DNA from: Actinomortierella ambigua
Taxonomy: Eukaryota > Mortierellomycota > Mortierellomycetes > Mortierellales > Mortierellaceae
Assembly: GCA_016098155.1 (NCBI GenBank)
Contig: JAAAJB010000130.1
Span: 1 to 64,000, forward strand
DNA: 64,000 bases
Direction of reading: 5' to 3'
The notes beneath the pieces were generated by a model, which searched no databases, was not told the origin of the DNA, and worked only from the letters and a program-made list of their open reading frames with translations. This document shows positions 12,269 to 23,200 of the stretch, in pieces. How positions within the stretch are numbered: the stretch's first letter is position 1; the number at the start of each line of letters is the position of its first letter. The translations under genes and the position numbers were made by a program.

Positions 12269-13210
12269 AGCCATTCACAAACAAAAAAAAACACAAGCAT
12301 CACATGTCTGCGTGGAGAAGCAAGTCGAACACCAAGGAGATCGGAAGGAAGGAAGGAGGATGGTTGGAATGAGAAGGAAGAAAATCCTTTTGTCAGGGCG
12401 AGAGGATGAAGATGGTTTCGACATTAGTGAGAGAAGAGACGAGAGCGCGCATGCTAGATTTCCTTTGTTCTTTCCTTGGACCTTTTTTTTTTTTTTAATG
12501 CTGGAACCACCTCTGGTTTTTCAGCAGACAAAAAAAGAAAGGAAAGAGGATAGACTAAGTCCGAAGTGGCTGAGGTGGTTCGAGCTCATCGTTTTGATGG
12601 GTTCAAATTCGCAACTACACTATTTTTAAGTGTTCTGCGGCTCCTCTCTTGCCTTTGTACAAAACCTTTATATTCATTTTCTCGCCTCGCGAATGCGTTT
12701 GTTTCCAAGAGGGAATGACAAAGTCGCGGGGTGTCTTTGTACTTTTTTTTTGTATCAGTAGCACACCCATATTGTTGTTGTAATTTTTGCTGGCCATAGG
12801 ATTTTTTTTTCTTTACAATCCCTACATTCATCTTTTATTTCTTTTGTTATTTCTATTTTGGTCTTGGCTTTCTATATTTTTTTTCTTTATCTTGCCACCA
12901 CCAGCCAGCTTGTAGTATTAGACGTCTATAAACAGTTTTTTCTTCTGTGCATTTCATAACGTACGCAAGTGGTTTTCCTGTGTAATGACGATGCATAGCA
13001 AAGTTTTTCTGCCGTTGTTTTGTTTATTGTTGAATGGAGTGTGGTCGCTTGATGCTGGCAAACTGAAGAATTGGATGCTTGTGTGTGGGAAACTAGAAAT
13101 GGATTTCTTTTTATGGGCTGATTAGGGGGGGGGGGAAGAGCAAGGAAGAGTGTGGTTTCTGAACGATTCCCTTCACCTCTCCCCTCCCCTCTCTCTTTTT
13201 TTTTCTCTCT
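12269..13210. other. Convergent intergenic spacer, no gene seen
   Basis: This is the 3' flank shared by the aminotransferase (+) and the MICOS-like gene (-). It is T-rich with several poly-T runs (about 12483-12497, 12744-12752 and 12802-12812). No coding frame with family resemblance or plausible codon use was found. Confidence 0.6.
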
Positions 13211-13916
13211 CTAAACATTCTTGCGGGTATCCTCCGTGATCTCCTTGACCTTCTCCTCGGTCTTGTGGATGACCTCGGCGACCTTCTTCTCGGCCTTCTT
13301 CTCGGTTTGCTCCAGGGTGTGCTTGGCCTCATGGACGGACTGCTTAACCTCCTGGACAGCCTTGGCGAGCTGGGACTCGCCTTGGTGGGTCATCTGGCGG
13401 ACCTGCTGCTGCAGATCAGCAGGCAGGTACTTGGCCAGATCCGACTTGGAAGCCTGCTCGATCAACAGGTTCGACGACTTGGGGAAGAAGTAGCCAAAGG
13501 CCATGGCTGAGAAGGCAACAGGTGTCAGGAAACGCAGAACAATGTTGCCTACAGAGAGTATGTGAACAGGAAAATAGAATAAAACAATGGGATCAAGAAG
13601 GTTAGAGAGATAGGGAATACAGGAGTTAAAACGAGTGCGGAGCAAATTCTTTTCGGGTCATCATCACTTTGTGCAAAAGGGTAAGGGTAGTAAAGAAAAT
13701 GTAGGAAGGGAATGCTCCCTTTGATTCAACTCCCCCCCCCCCCCCCCGCAACTCCCTCCAAGATACTGAAGTCAGAGAATGCATGCTAGACGCCCATTTC
13801 ACAGCAGGAGAGTAGGACGTGAGATCTATGTCGCACTATGCAGAAGTACCAAAGAGACTGTCAATGCCCCGGGCCAATATACTATCCTTCGCAAACGCCT
13901 CGACCACAGTGCTCAT
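13211..13916 (-). CDS. Small MICOS/apolipoprotein-O-like mitochondrial membrane protein
   Basis: The main exon, 13548-13211, encodes about 111 residues. It opens with one hydrophobic segment, NIVLRFLTPVAFSAMAFGYF, followed by FPKSSNLL and then a long charged Lys/Glu-rich helix ending DTRKNV. The hydrophobic block and following FxPK motif resemble the second membrane segment of Mic26/Mic27 (apolipoprotein O family), which shapes cristae junctions in the inner membrane. A candidate first exon, 13916-13850 (MSTVVEAF start), ends in phase with the acceptor at 13549. It would give about 134 residues, with SILARGIDSLFG leading into the membrane segment. That exon uses a weak GTACTT donor and is less certain. 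The protein lacks the long N-terminal part and first membrane segment of typical Mic26/27. The intron contains a run of 16 C. Family membership is moderately sure; completeness is not. Confidence 0.6.
13732..13747. repeat. Homopolymer run of 16 C
   Basis: The run lies in the proposed intron of the MICOS-like gene. Such runs are hard to sequence and assemble, so local order around it deserves caution. Confidence 0.9.
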
Positions 13917-13935
13917 GGTACCTGCAGCTCGATCG

Positions 13936-13937
<2 letters not shown>

Positions 13938-13978
<41 letters not shown>
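13938..13978. repeat. GA microsatellite
   Basis: A near-perfect GA run sits just upstream of the divergent MICOS-like and ketohexokinase-like genes. On the + strand it encodes a meaningless Arg-Glu repeat. Confidence 0.9.
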
Positions 13979-13981
<3 letters not shown>

Positions 13982-14090
13982 CAAAAGAGAGCAAGCGAGA
14001 GGGGTATGCAATCGAGAAGCAACTGCCATTGACTAAGACCTCCTTTACAACTCTTTCATGTTGGTGGCGAAACCACTCTTCTCTATGTAG

Positions 14091-14993
14091 CGCCCTACTC
14101 AAGCCGCTGGAGGACTGCAACGTCAAGGTGCAGGCGTGTGTGCACCACTCCACTCACACAGTTGCACCGCAATCGTTTATCATTTTCGCACGCGACAAAA
14201 AAACTCGTACCATTGTGAGCCATAGCACGTTGCCAGACTTGACCTGCGAGGAGTTTGTGCGCAAGTTTGAGATGGCATGCATCTCGCTACGTGGCGACAT
14301 CATGGACACGTCGGTGCCATTCAAATGGATTCATTTCGAGGGACGTAACATTCAAGAGGTCGTTCAGATGATTGCCCATGTCGAGGCAGTCTATGTCCGC
14401 AACAACTGGCGATCGCAGCTCACCATCTCGGTCGAGTTTGAAAAGGGCGACCGCCCGGGGATCTCTCAATTGCTCAGCAAGGCCGACGTATGTTTCTTCT
14501 CACCGCTCTATGCCGAGACCATTGGCTTTGACCGACCCGACGACTTTTTGTCGAGCATCGCCGAGTACTGCAAACCAACGTATGTTTTTTTTTTTTACAT
14601 TCTCCTCGCGACCAAACACCCCCCAAACACCACACACCACACACCACACACACTTGGAGACAGGGTGAAAGGATCGACATTCTACCTAACAAAACTCTAT
14701 TTCTCTCCACTCATATTTTTAGGGCAACACTGTTCTGCACTTGGGGTGCACGAGGTGCCGTGGGTTTGCACATCGAGTCGGGCACCAAGTTTGGTGCGAG
14801 GGCGGGGCCTGTTGCCGAGGTGGTGGACACAATTGGCGCGGGTGACACGTTCCTGGCAGGGATTATTCTGGCACTCGGTGTCCGCGGCTATGATATTGGC
14901 CGAGGGATGAGGTTTGCCTGCCATCTGGCTAGCCGGAAATGCGGCCAGCGTGGATTCAAAAATCTGGTCTCGTCGATGCCATCTGATCTTTGA
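14091..14993 (+). pseudogene. Ketohexokinase-like pfkB kinase lacking its 5' part
   Basis: pfkB kinases of the ketohexokinase type phosphorylate fructose at C1 with ATP. Two exons are clear, 14091-14579 and 14723-14993, giving about 253 residues. They hold RTIVSHSTLPDL, KWIHFEGRN, TISVEFEKGDRPG, then FCTWGARGAVGLH and the pfkB signature VDTIGAGDTFLAG with its catalytic Asp, and end GMRFACHLASRKCGQRGFK. These match human KHK from about residue 85 to the end. No sequence for the N-terminal domain start, the GGNASN-type sugar-binding motif or the lid strands is present upstream; that space is taken by a GA repeat and the divergent MICOS-like gene. The first in-frame ATG inside the recognised part is near 14271. 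Because the catalytic part is undamaged, this may be a recent 5' truncation, or the missing exons may be lost at an assembly fault. Confidence 0.7.
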
Positions 14994-15664
14994 TACCTGT
15001 CCATTGAGAAAGGGGAGTGTCGTTTTATATTTGCTCATTCAGCATGTTGAACGAGGAGCACTGCACCCTGTCCTCCCTCTCTCTCTCTCTCTCTCTGTCC
15101 CCACATACATACACCTACACCAAAAGGAGAGCCACCATTATAATGTACATGTATACTTATTCCAAACAAGCCAATCTACCCAACGTTGAGATCCAGACGG
15201 CTTGACCCTGGCAACTGCACCGCTTTCTCGCATGGGATGCAAATGAACACACCTAGAAGAATACAGTACAGTCTCTAGACTTACTGTTGGATGCGAGCTG
15301 CTCCTACATCCCTGTGTCCAACGGATACCTTGCATTGAGCCCCTCCCTTTACTTATCTCACCTCCCCCCCTGTTAAACATGGCTCCTTTTTTGTGTTTGT
15401 CTTCAATGCTCAGTCTTCCTGAGCTTCCATTGACTTTTAGCTTCCATCCTTCCCGTCCTGCTGGGAATGGTGTTGGGTAAACTGGTAGCTTTTTACATGC
15501 ACATGCTTCTCGGGATTTTGTGTTTGTATGTGAAAGATGCAGCAAAAAAAAAGTCTATTATTGAGTGAAAGCAGGGAGGGGGGGTATCCAAGGACGAAGA
15601 CGGATTGTTGTAGTAAAAAAAAAAGATTACATTAAGTTATGTTTTTTTAAAAAAAAGGACTACT
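14994..15664. other. Convergent intergenic spacer, no gene seen
   Basis: This stretch lies between the ketohexokinase-like gene (+) and the FAD oxidoreductase (-). It holds a short CT run at 15078-15097 and several A/T homopolymers at 15543-15660. No coding frame was recognised. Confidence 0.6.
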
Positions 15665-17215
15665 TTAAAGGCTCTTGAACATGTTCTCAGGATCCCACTT
15701 TTCCTTGGTGCACTTGAGCGTCTTGTAGGTCTTCTTCTCGTAGCACCTCTCCCAGTATTTCTTCTCACCGAGCTGACGAGGGCGGAGCTCGTTGGCATAG
15801 AAGCCAAGGGTGTAGGGCTTGATGGCAGCGATGGTCTCCTCGAGCCACTTCTTGTTCTTCTGATCCTCCTCGGCATCACCCTTGCGCAACCAGGTGGAGT
15901 AGATGCACAGAGAGTACGAGCGGTCAAAGCCAAGAGCAGACTTGGTGGGGGCATCCCAGGTACCAGTGTTCAGCGCCATCGAGGACATGCTCGAGGGGAC
16001 CTTGTCCCACTGCTTGACCAGGGTCTCGGTCACCCTGGGGTCCAGGGGAGCCTTGAACCAGACATCCTCGGCGTAGTAGGCCAGGTCATCGTTGTCAGGC
16101 CACGAGTCATCACCGCCGTGGACGACACCGCTATAAGTGTTGGGCTCGGATGAGGCAAAGACCGTGGGCAAGGTCTTGTACCACTCGGTCATGCCAGCAT
16201 GGGCCTGAGTGACGGCGGTCGACGTGTTGAAGGGAGCAGCGGACTGGGAGGCAAAGAGGTACTGCTTGTTGCCGGTAGCGGCATCGACAACAAAGATGAT
16301 CTTGTTCTCGAGGGCCTTGGGGGCGCTGTAGTCGAACTTGGCATAGTAGTTCATCAGGTCCATGGCCTGGGGGCGGTCGAAGATGGTGAAGACCTGGTCG
16401 ATCGGGATGGTCGAGGCATTGTAGGCAGGCTCGACCGAGGGCTTGGCAGCAATGGGGACCAGGCGCAGGTAGAACTTGGTGACAATACCAAAGAACTGGC
16501 CACCGCCACGGACGGCAAAGAAGAGTTCCTTGTTTCTCTTCCTGTCGACATACAGGACCTTGCCCGTCGCAGTGACAATGTCAAAGCCAATGACGTTGTC
16601 GACACCGGCGCCGTGCAGACGCGAGCCAACACCCATACCACCCTGCAGCAAGAAACCACCAATGGTCACACGCGAGGTGTGGGGACCAGCAAACATGAGA
16701 CCATACTTGCTCGTCTCGGCCGCGAGGAGGGCGCCAGTGACACCGGGCTCGGCCTCAGCGATCTTCTTGTCGGCCGAAATCTTGATGCCCTGCAGCTTGG
16801 ACAGGTCGACCAAGAGAAAGTCTTGCGACGCTTTGTCGACAGCGGCCATGTTGGCCGAGTAGCCAGACATGTAGCCACCGGAGCGGGCCGACACACGAAG
16901 GCCGAGGGCTTCGGCCACCTTGACAACAGCTGCAATGTTGGTGTTGTTACCCTTCGTAGGCTTGACGATGGCCAGGGGCAAGGCGTGCGAGGGGAACTCA
17001 TGGGGGCGGATCAGCTGGTTGTACACATTCAGCGATTTGAAGTAGGCGTCCTTGTCCGACTGGAAGCGGAACTCAATGTCAACAGGCGAATATGGGAACT
17101 CGCTGGAGGTGAAGGAGTTGTACAGAGGCTGGTTCTCAGGTGAAACCTGTTCACCGAGCGAGGCGGCCGAAGCGCAGGCTGCAACAGCTGAGAGGAGGAA
17201 GAGGGAGAACTTCAT
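15665..17215 (-). CDS. Secreted FAD-linked oxidoreductase, BBE/VAO superfamily
   Basis: This is a single exon of 516 residues. An N-terminal signal peptide is visible (MKFSLFLLSAVAACASAA), so the enzyme should be secreted. The FAD-binding PCMH domain covers about residues 70-260, with LRVSARSGGYMSGYS, AEPGVTGALLA, TIGGFLLQGGMGVGSRLHG and FFAVRGGGQFFGIVT. The C-terminal BBE segment ends KEKWDPENMFKSL. Family members oxidise sugars, alcohols or specialised metabolites and pass electrons to oxygen. The histidine that normally links FAD in the SGGH motif is a tyrosine here (about residue 115), and I see no cysteine at the second linkage site (AGPHTSRVTIGG). FAD is therefore probably held non-covalently. 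The substrate cannot be told from sequence. No cluster partners lie beside it. Strong C/G bias at third codon positions suggests good expression. Confidence 0.88.
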   Translation of the reverse strand: MKFSLFLLSAVAACASAASLGEQVSPENQPLYNSFTSSEFPYSPVDIEFRFQSDKDAYFKSLNVYNQLIRPHEFPSHALPLAIVKPTKGNNTNIAAVVKVAEALGLRVSARSGGYMSGYSANMAAVDKASQDFLLVDLSKLQGIKISADKKIAEAEPGVTGALLAAETSKYGLMFAGPHTSRVTIGGFLLQGGMGVGSRLHGAGVDNVIGFDIVTATGKVLYVDRKRNKELFFAVRGGGQFFGIVTKFYLRLVPIAAKPSVEPAYNASTIPIDQVFTIFDRPQAMDLMNYYAKFDYSAPKALENKIIFVVDAATGNKQYLFASQSAAPFNTSTAVTQAHAGMTEWYKTLPTVFASSEPNTYSGVVHGGDDSWPDNDDLAYYAEDVWFKAPLDPRVTETLVKQWDKVPSSMSSMALNTGTWDAPTKSALGFDRSYSLCIYSTWLRKGDAEEDQKNKKWLEETIAAIKPYTLGFYANELRPRQLGEKKYWERCYEKKTYKTLKCTKEKWDPENMFKSL

Positions 17216-20200
17216 GGTATGTAGAGATATGTAGTGTGTGTGGCAGTGAGGGAGGGTGGTGCGAGCTCGAGGCTAAAGGAGTGAAAGGTCGTCAGAGGGG
17301 GATGGGGCGGAGAAAAGGGGAACCGGGGGCGGTGGCGGCAGGGATGGGGAGGGGAGGAGAGGGAGGAAGAAAAAGGAGAGAGATGTTTCCTGAAGAGGAC
17401 TGGAAGTGGAGTTGGTCAAAGAAGAGGGGAAAAGAAGAAAAAGAAAAAAAAATGGTAGTGGGGGAAAGCATCCTATTATTTATCTGACTGCTCTGCTGTT
17501 GGTGGGATGGGCGGACTTCGACTGGCGCAAATGAAGTGACACAGCCAAACTGGTTGTGTTGGGTTCTCAGAAACGTAAGTTTGCGCTTATTGTCTAACAT
17601 ACAATTGCTGCTATGCTGCTGTGGAATGAGTAAACGAGTCGTAGGTGTGGGGTGTGAGGTGAGAAGAATAACGACTGGGAAGGTGCATCAGCTCCATCTT
17701 GCCACTCTCTTATAGGTTGGTAGGATGAATGTGTAGTCGAACTTACTCCTCATCCACACACATTCTCGCTGCTTCTCTCTCTCCCTCTCTCTCTGTCACT
17801 GCCACAATATTTTCTCTCATTCTTGACTTTGTCCTCGCAATCCCTCAACATAAATAACACAAAGAAAGTGCTCTCGTTCTTCACTTTCTCTCATATCCCA
17901 TTCGCCAGGAAACCTATGTACCCTCTATTACTGATAATGTATTGTTCCCTCTCTCTTCTCCTCTCAAAGAGCGGATTGTCCGTCAGTCCAAACATTTTTT
18001 TTAGTGGGAGTGACAAAAGTACTCTTCCATGGGAGTTGTGGGGGGATGAGAGACAGAGACAGAGAGAGAGAGAGAGACAGAACTGGTATTTTCGCAGGGT
18101 TGTTGGAATGCAGGAACAACTGTGATGTACAAACATCAGGTACACACATCCAACGGTTGTTCACGTTTGTTCAAAATAGATCAAGAAGGGACTCTGAATA
18201 TGTTACTGTGTCTTTCTCTAATCGACTACGCCTCTTCCTTTGTCCAACAAAGAGATGTACCCTGCCCACACTGCAGCGATAGAGGGGTGCCAAAAAAACG
18301 GGGAAGACTCGCTTCCTAAGTGGTTCTCTACTGTCTTTCCTCGCTTTCTTCTTGCCACGAGGAAACATCATGAAGCTCCGCACAACTAGCCGCTGAGATT
18401 TCTCCGGCCACATGGCGTGCTGATGAGTTGATTTCCCTCTCCCTCCCCCTCTCTCTCCCCGCGAACGAAGAACAGAGTATTCTTCTTGCTTCTCATCTTC
18501 TCCGCTTCGCCGAAGTTTGAATCATACACGAGGACACAGTGTGCTACGACATAGTCTAGACTGGTAGTGGTAATCCAACTCCAGTCTTGCTACCACCTTG
18601 GAGGCCTTTTTTCATGTCACTATTGACATCGAGGGGACCTACCAAATGATAAAAGACATCATCGCACCACATGGCGCATAAGCTCGTTGTTCTACGAGAG
18701 TTTGAATGAGCTCAGGCGATCGAGACTAACCAAGAAAGTCAAGTTCAAGAAAAACACGCCATGCTTTGGACGGTCTGCAGAGCTGTCGGACATCGGACAA
18801 GGGTCTGCTCCAGGAAGACGGGTGAATGGATGCATTCATGATGGAAAGACAAAATAGGGGAGGAAGACGAAAGAGGATGGATGAGCATGCTCCTTCGTAG
18901 ACGTGCTCTCACAAACAAATTGTATTAGCTGAGAGATGCATGGCGATCTCCTCAATCTTGGAACAGGGATATCTCTGCGACAGGCTCTGAAATGTACCAT
19001 CACTTTCTGCCCGCTTTCCCCATCGCCTCACGTCACCCATCTACATGGGTGCTCCATTTTTTTTCGTATGCCAATGGCCGCTGACATCGATAATGGCAAA
19101 AGGAATTAGGGGAATAGCTGCAGTGTGGATACTGTTCCTTACAACATTGCTGAGCTTCTTTTTCAGTTTTTTTTTCCGAGAATACAGTCTCCACTCATCA
19201 ACGTGGCAGTTAAACAGCGTTATATGAACGCAAGAACTATTTTTGATCCTGGGTGCTCATCGCGATATCCATACCCCGCCAGTCAAGTTTGTCACCCAGC
19301 AGTCGCAGAGCACCTCTCTGTATGGCACCACTCTATGGTGAACACCCAGCGGAGTGGCTCCTTTGTTGTGTTTTCTCCTCTCGTTATTTCTACAATAACG
19401 AAGCAACGACGAAACGCATGGAAGTGTTTAACTGCATGCATTCTTCTCATGTGTAAGGCATGATGCAGTCGTCTGCACCCATTCCCGTATTCCCCCAAAT
19501 CACACGTCTCTTCTCGGTGTGATGATGCTTGGTGAATATAGTCTGTTCGCCCTTCCACGTCTGCTAGGTTTCATGCTCAATCTGAGAGTCGACACAACTC
19601 ACTCGTGCATGGGGATGTAGTGGGTGGATTGAAGTACAGTAGATACCGACAGTCTACTTTCAGGTCAGCTATTCGATGCCGACTGGCCTCGCAAAAGTTC
19701 TTCCGGTGATACACGCTAAAAGATACCTGCTGTTACCACCCTCGTTTTTCTTTGTTGGGTGCTCGCATGCAGAGAGCGCATCTAGACCCCAGGACCGAAT
19801 GATAATGTCGTGAGAAGAAAGGACACTTGATCTCTAAAATGATCTGCCATCTACTGGAGGATTGCTTTTGACATACCATCGTAGCCACACAAAGTCTCTT
19901 GACTGCGAAAGGCGTGCAAGTTGCCTGTCGGTCTTTTATTTTATTTTTTATTTTTGGCTTTTGTTCATTTTCCGCACTCCATCTCTGCTGCCTTTGTTCA
20001 TGGCAAAGGGTAATCAAGTTCTTGCCAGAAATGAACGAGAGTGGGGTGAGGTGGCTTAGAGATTTACCAGCAGTTGTACATCTTTGTGTATAAAAGCTCT
20101 ACGATGGAAACGGCTCCAGAAATCCTCCAGCGGGTTGGTATGTAAGCGAAGTCCTTGTCGTTGCTGATGTGTACTCAAAATACACTTCAATGCTCAGAAG

Positions 20201-23200
20201 TACCCTTTTGCTCTTCATCCCCAAGAAAAGTAACGAAGCAGCAACGACACCACCACCGCCAATACACACCAGCAAAAACAACAGCGACTGCAACTCAACT
20301 GCAGCTGAATCGGCTCCTTTTTTGTGACAGGTGACGAACCCTACACTTACAGTTACAGTTTACATGTCGACCTATCAACAGCTCAATGTTCATTGTCTTT
20401 AGCCGCTGCGCAACTTTTTTTTTTTTTTTTTTTTTTTTTGGGCGTCAAGGACTTGTTGAGACTGAGAAGCAGCAAGTCTTCACAGTATCTGCATAACCAT
20501 ATTCTAATGTTGGCAGCATGAAGACGGAAGAAGAATGATCTGATGGATTAGTTCTCTCACCCTTCCTTACTTCCTTCTCATCCTTCTACGGGTTCTTCAT
20601 GTCTTTGATGCATCATATGTATGTATGCAATATTGAGAGCACGCCGCTAGCGTGCATTTCTCATTCTTTGCCTCTTTGCACTGTGAGGTGATGCGACACC
20701 TGCTCTGCCGAATCCAATGCAAAAAAAAAAAAAAAAAAAGACCGTAAAATCTTTGTACAACCGAAAAGAATTTTCAGTGTCAAACCTTATCGTATTCTAT
20801 CATACCATACGGAGCGCCAAGTCTCTGCTGCAGCTACTGAGGAGGATGGTGGATGGTACGTACAGAATACTGCAGCTGGTGAGGGCATGAGGACCTTGAG
20901 GTTTCGGAGATGGTTTAAGTTGGACTCAGTTTTGGGTTTTAAGGTGGAAGCGCATTCGGTTGGATAGCATATTGCGTTTCCCGCCCCCCTCCACCAAACC
21001 GCAAGTTCGCGCCTAATTTCTTTCTTTCTCCAAGTCTTGGTAGGAACTTGATTGCGTGCACTAACGAGAACACCAGGTAAATGTCGTGCTATCGACCTTG
21101 CCATGCATTGGCCAACATGGACACCACTGTTCCAAGTGTATAGGACGTACGTATTTGATCGATGGGATGGAGCGTGTGAACTGTATACTGTTTGTAGTAC
21201 TGTACGTACGCTGCTGGTTTCACTCTCGTTGCTGTGTCCTGCCTTCGTGTACAGTCCAGTGGTCAAGAAAGTGATTCGAGTTAGACTGCCAACAGAGTAG
21301 TTGGGACTGACAAGTTGCACAAACATAGTAGGTAGCAGTGGTAGGAATTAGACTCTGTGCAACTCTCCCATGCTCTTGTGTGCAGTGCAAGTGAGTGGTT
21401 CTTCTGCCGCCGTTTCTCGATAATCAGCTCATCGGATAAGCTGAAAATGTCCATGCATATTCCTCTTCTTTATCGCCATCTGTCAGCAGAGAGGGACCGC
21501 ATTCGAAGCATCAGCCGCAGGTTCTGTACATTGCTCTATTTTTTTACACACAACGATTCGCCATAGATGCCTTCTTCCCATCGCTCTTGATTGTTGTCAA
21601 TCGATCTAAACGACACACGCCCCTCTCTCAACTACTGTACGTACAGTACTGTACCTATTCTTGAACGTCCAGGAGACGCAAAACCACTTCGGCCACCCTC
21701 TCCACATTTCATATAGGTCTCACTTGTTTTCTCAGCATAGACAAATGTGCGCAGTACTACTCTGAGTGTACGCCACGGAGATTAGACTCGAGTATTGGAG
21801 GTTTGCTATCCTGCGAGAAATGGGTTGGTTGGACTTTTCAGCTGTTAAAAAAAATACCTTAGCCTAGAAATAGCAAGGTCATGAGCAATGGATGTGCGCT
21901 TTTTTATCTATATAATTATCATTGTCAAGGCCGAGGCCAATGTCAAAAAAAAAAAAAAAAAAATAAAAGTCAGCCTGCGTACGAGTACTTCATAACAGCG
22001 GAGCCATTGCTCGCTGTGCAGAACTAGGATATGTGAAAACTCCCATTGCATCACCTCCGCTGGCCCTTTGATCACTCGTGTTCCCTCCAGTGGCAGCGGC
22101 GCATACGGATATCCATTAAAGAATTATGTCAGGTTCGAGAACGGGTAGGAGCGGCTCAGTCAAGCAGCTTTGTCATGAGAGTAGAAAATGGGCATGCATG
22201 TTGGAAAGGTTATAATTTACTCAGAGACAAAGACAGGTGAATCCCTATTTTTATGGTGCAGCTCGTACACTATTGGCTATCTTAAAACCCAAGAAAGCCT
22301 CAGGGGAAGGCTGAGGGTAAGCTGCCACTCACAAGAAATCCTGTTGCACCGTGGAGCCACGCACCCTCCCCTATCCTCTCTTCTCTGGATCCTTCCGTTC
22401 CTTCCCTCCTTTTTTTATTTTTTCCAGAGTGCCACCTTTTTTTCTTTTCTTTATCGGTTGGGTCGGAACGGAATGTCAACTTCGAACAAAGGGAAGGAGT
22501 ATGCGGTGAGTACCTGTACCTGCCTTTGCTGGCTTCGCTCTCCATTGAGGTAGCTAGCTGTTCTCGAAATTTAAAGTTGGCTAAATGAACCGATCGTAAG
22601 CCGTGACCATCCATCGTGGGTCCGTTGGCACACAAGGAGGTCTTTGGCCAACTGAGTTAATTGGGGTATTACAAGACCTCGAGTACAATGTGAATTAAGA
22701 CAGCAATGTGACATCGGCCTTGCAGCACGACAGCTTAGTGAGCATGCACATTGTCTATGTTTAAAGAAAGGTGTTGAGGCAATGAAAGGGAATTGAGGTG
22801 GGATGAATTTCTCCAGTTGTTTATCCAAAGTCATCTGTTGCCATGTAGACAGGGGGAGGGGGACAGGGGCAAACAGAAAGAAGAGACAAGGGTCCAAGCC
22901 CCGTTTAACTTTTCTTTTCCAAGATGGTAAGGGGTTGCTGTGACCTTTCGGTTCTCATGCAAAGTATACCTAGCCGTTGACTTTCATTGGTGCATAGAAG
23001 ATGGCGGCAAGGGAGGTGCATCGAGCGAAAAGAAACTCCTCCCTTTCCCTCGTCCAAGCATGATCAAAGAAGATCTACTTGTCGAGGATCGAGCCATGGG
23101 GTGAGAGGTTGGATTACTGTTGTCTGCGACAATTACCCATTGTTGCATTAATGCCACGAAAGGGGCGAGAAAGGGGAGAAACTCGACAGGAACGTTTCCC

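Noticed and set aside
11129..12274. 381-codon minus-strand frame opposite the ornithine aminotransferase
   Set aside because: It is antisense to a certain, strongly codon-biased gene; such shadows are expected with C/G-rich third positions.
13828..13917. Upstream first exon for the ketohexokinase-like gene (ANASTTVLM resembles the GGNASN region)
   Set aside because: Its donor would leave phase 0, while the next exon at 14091 needs two carried bases. The same DNA fits better as the minus-strand first exon of the MICOS-like gene.
16199..17143. 314-codon plus-strand frame opposite the FAD oxidoreductase
   Set aside because: It is antisense to a clear gene with signal peptide and FAD motifs; the composition is a mirror of its codon bias.
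20787..21326. 179-codon open frame on the minus strand
   Set aside because: It is the longest frame in the gene-free block, but its composition and codon use are not coding-like, no family was recognised and no splice partners were seen.
22600..22700. tRNA-like hairpin around AACTCAGTTGG on the minus strand
   Set aside because: A D-arm-like word and a GGTCTT/AAGACC stem are present, but no B-box (GGTTCGA-type), acceptor stem or consistent cloverleaf could be drawn.
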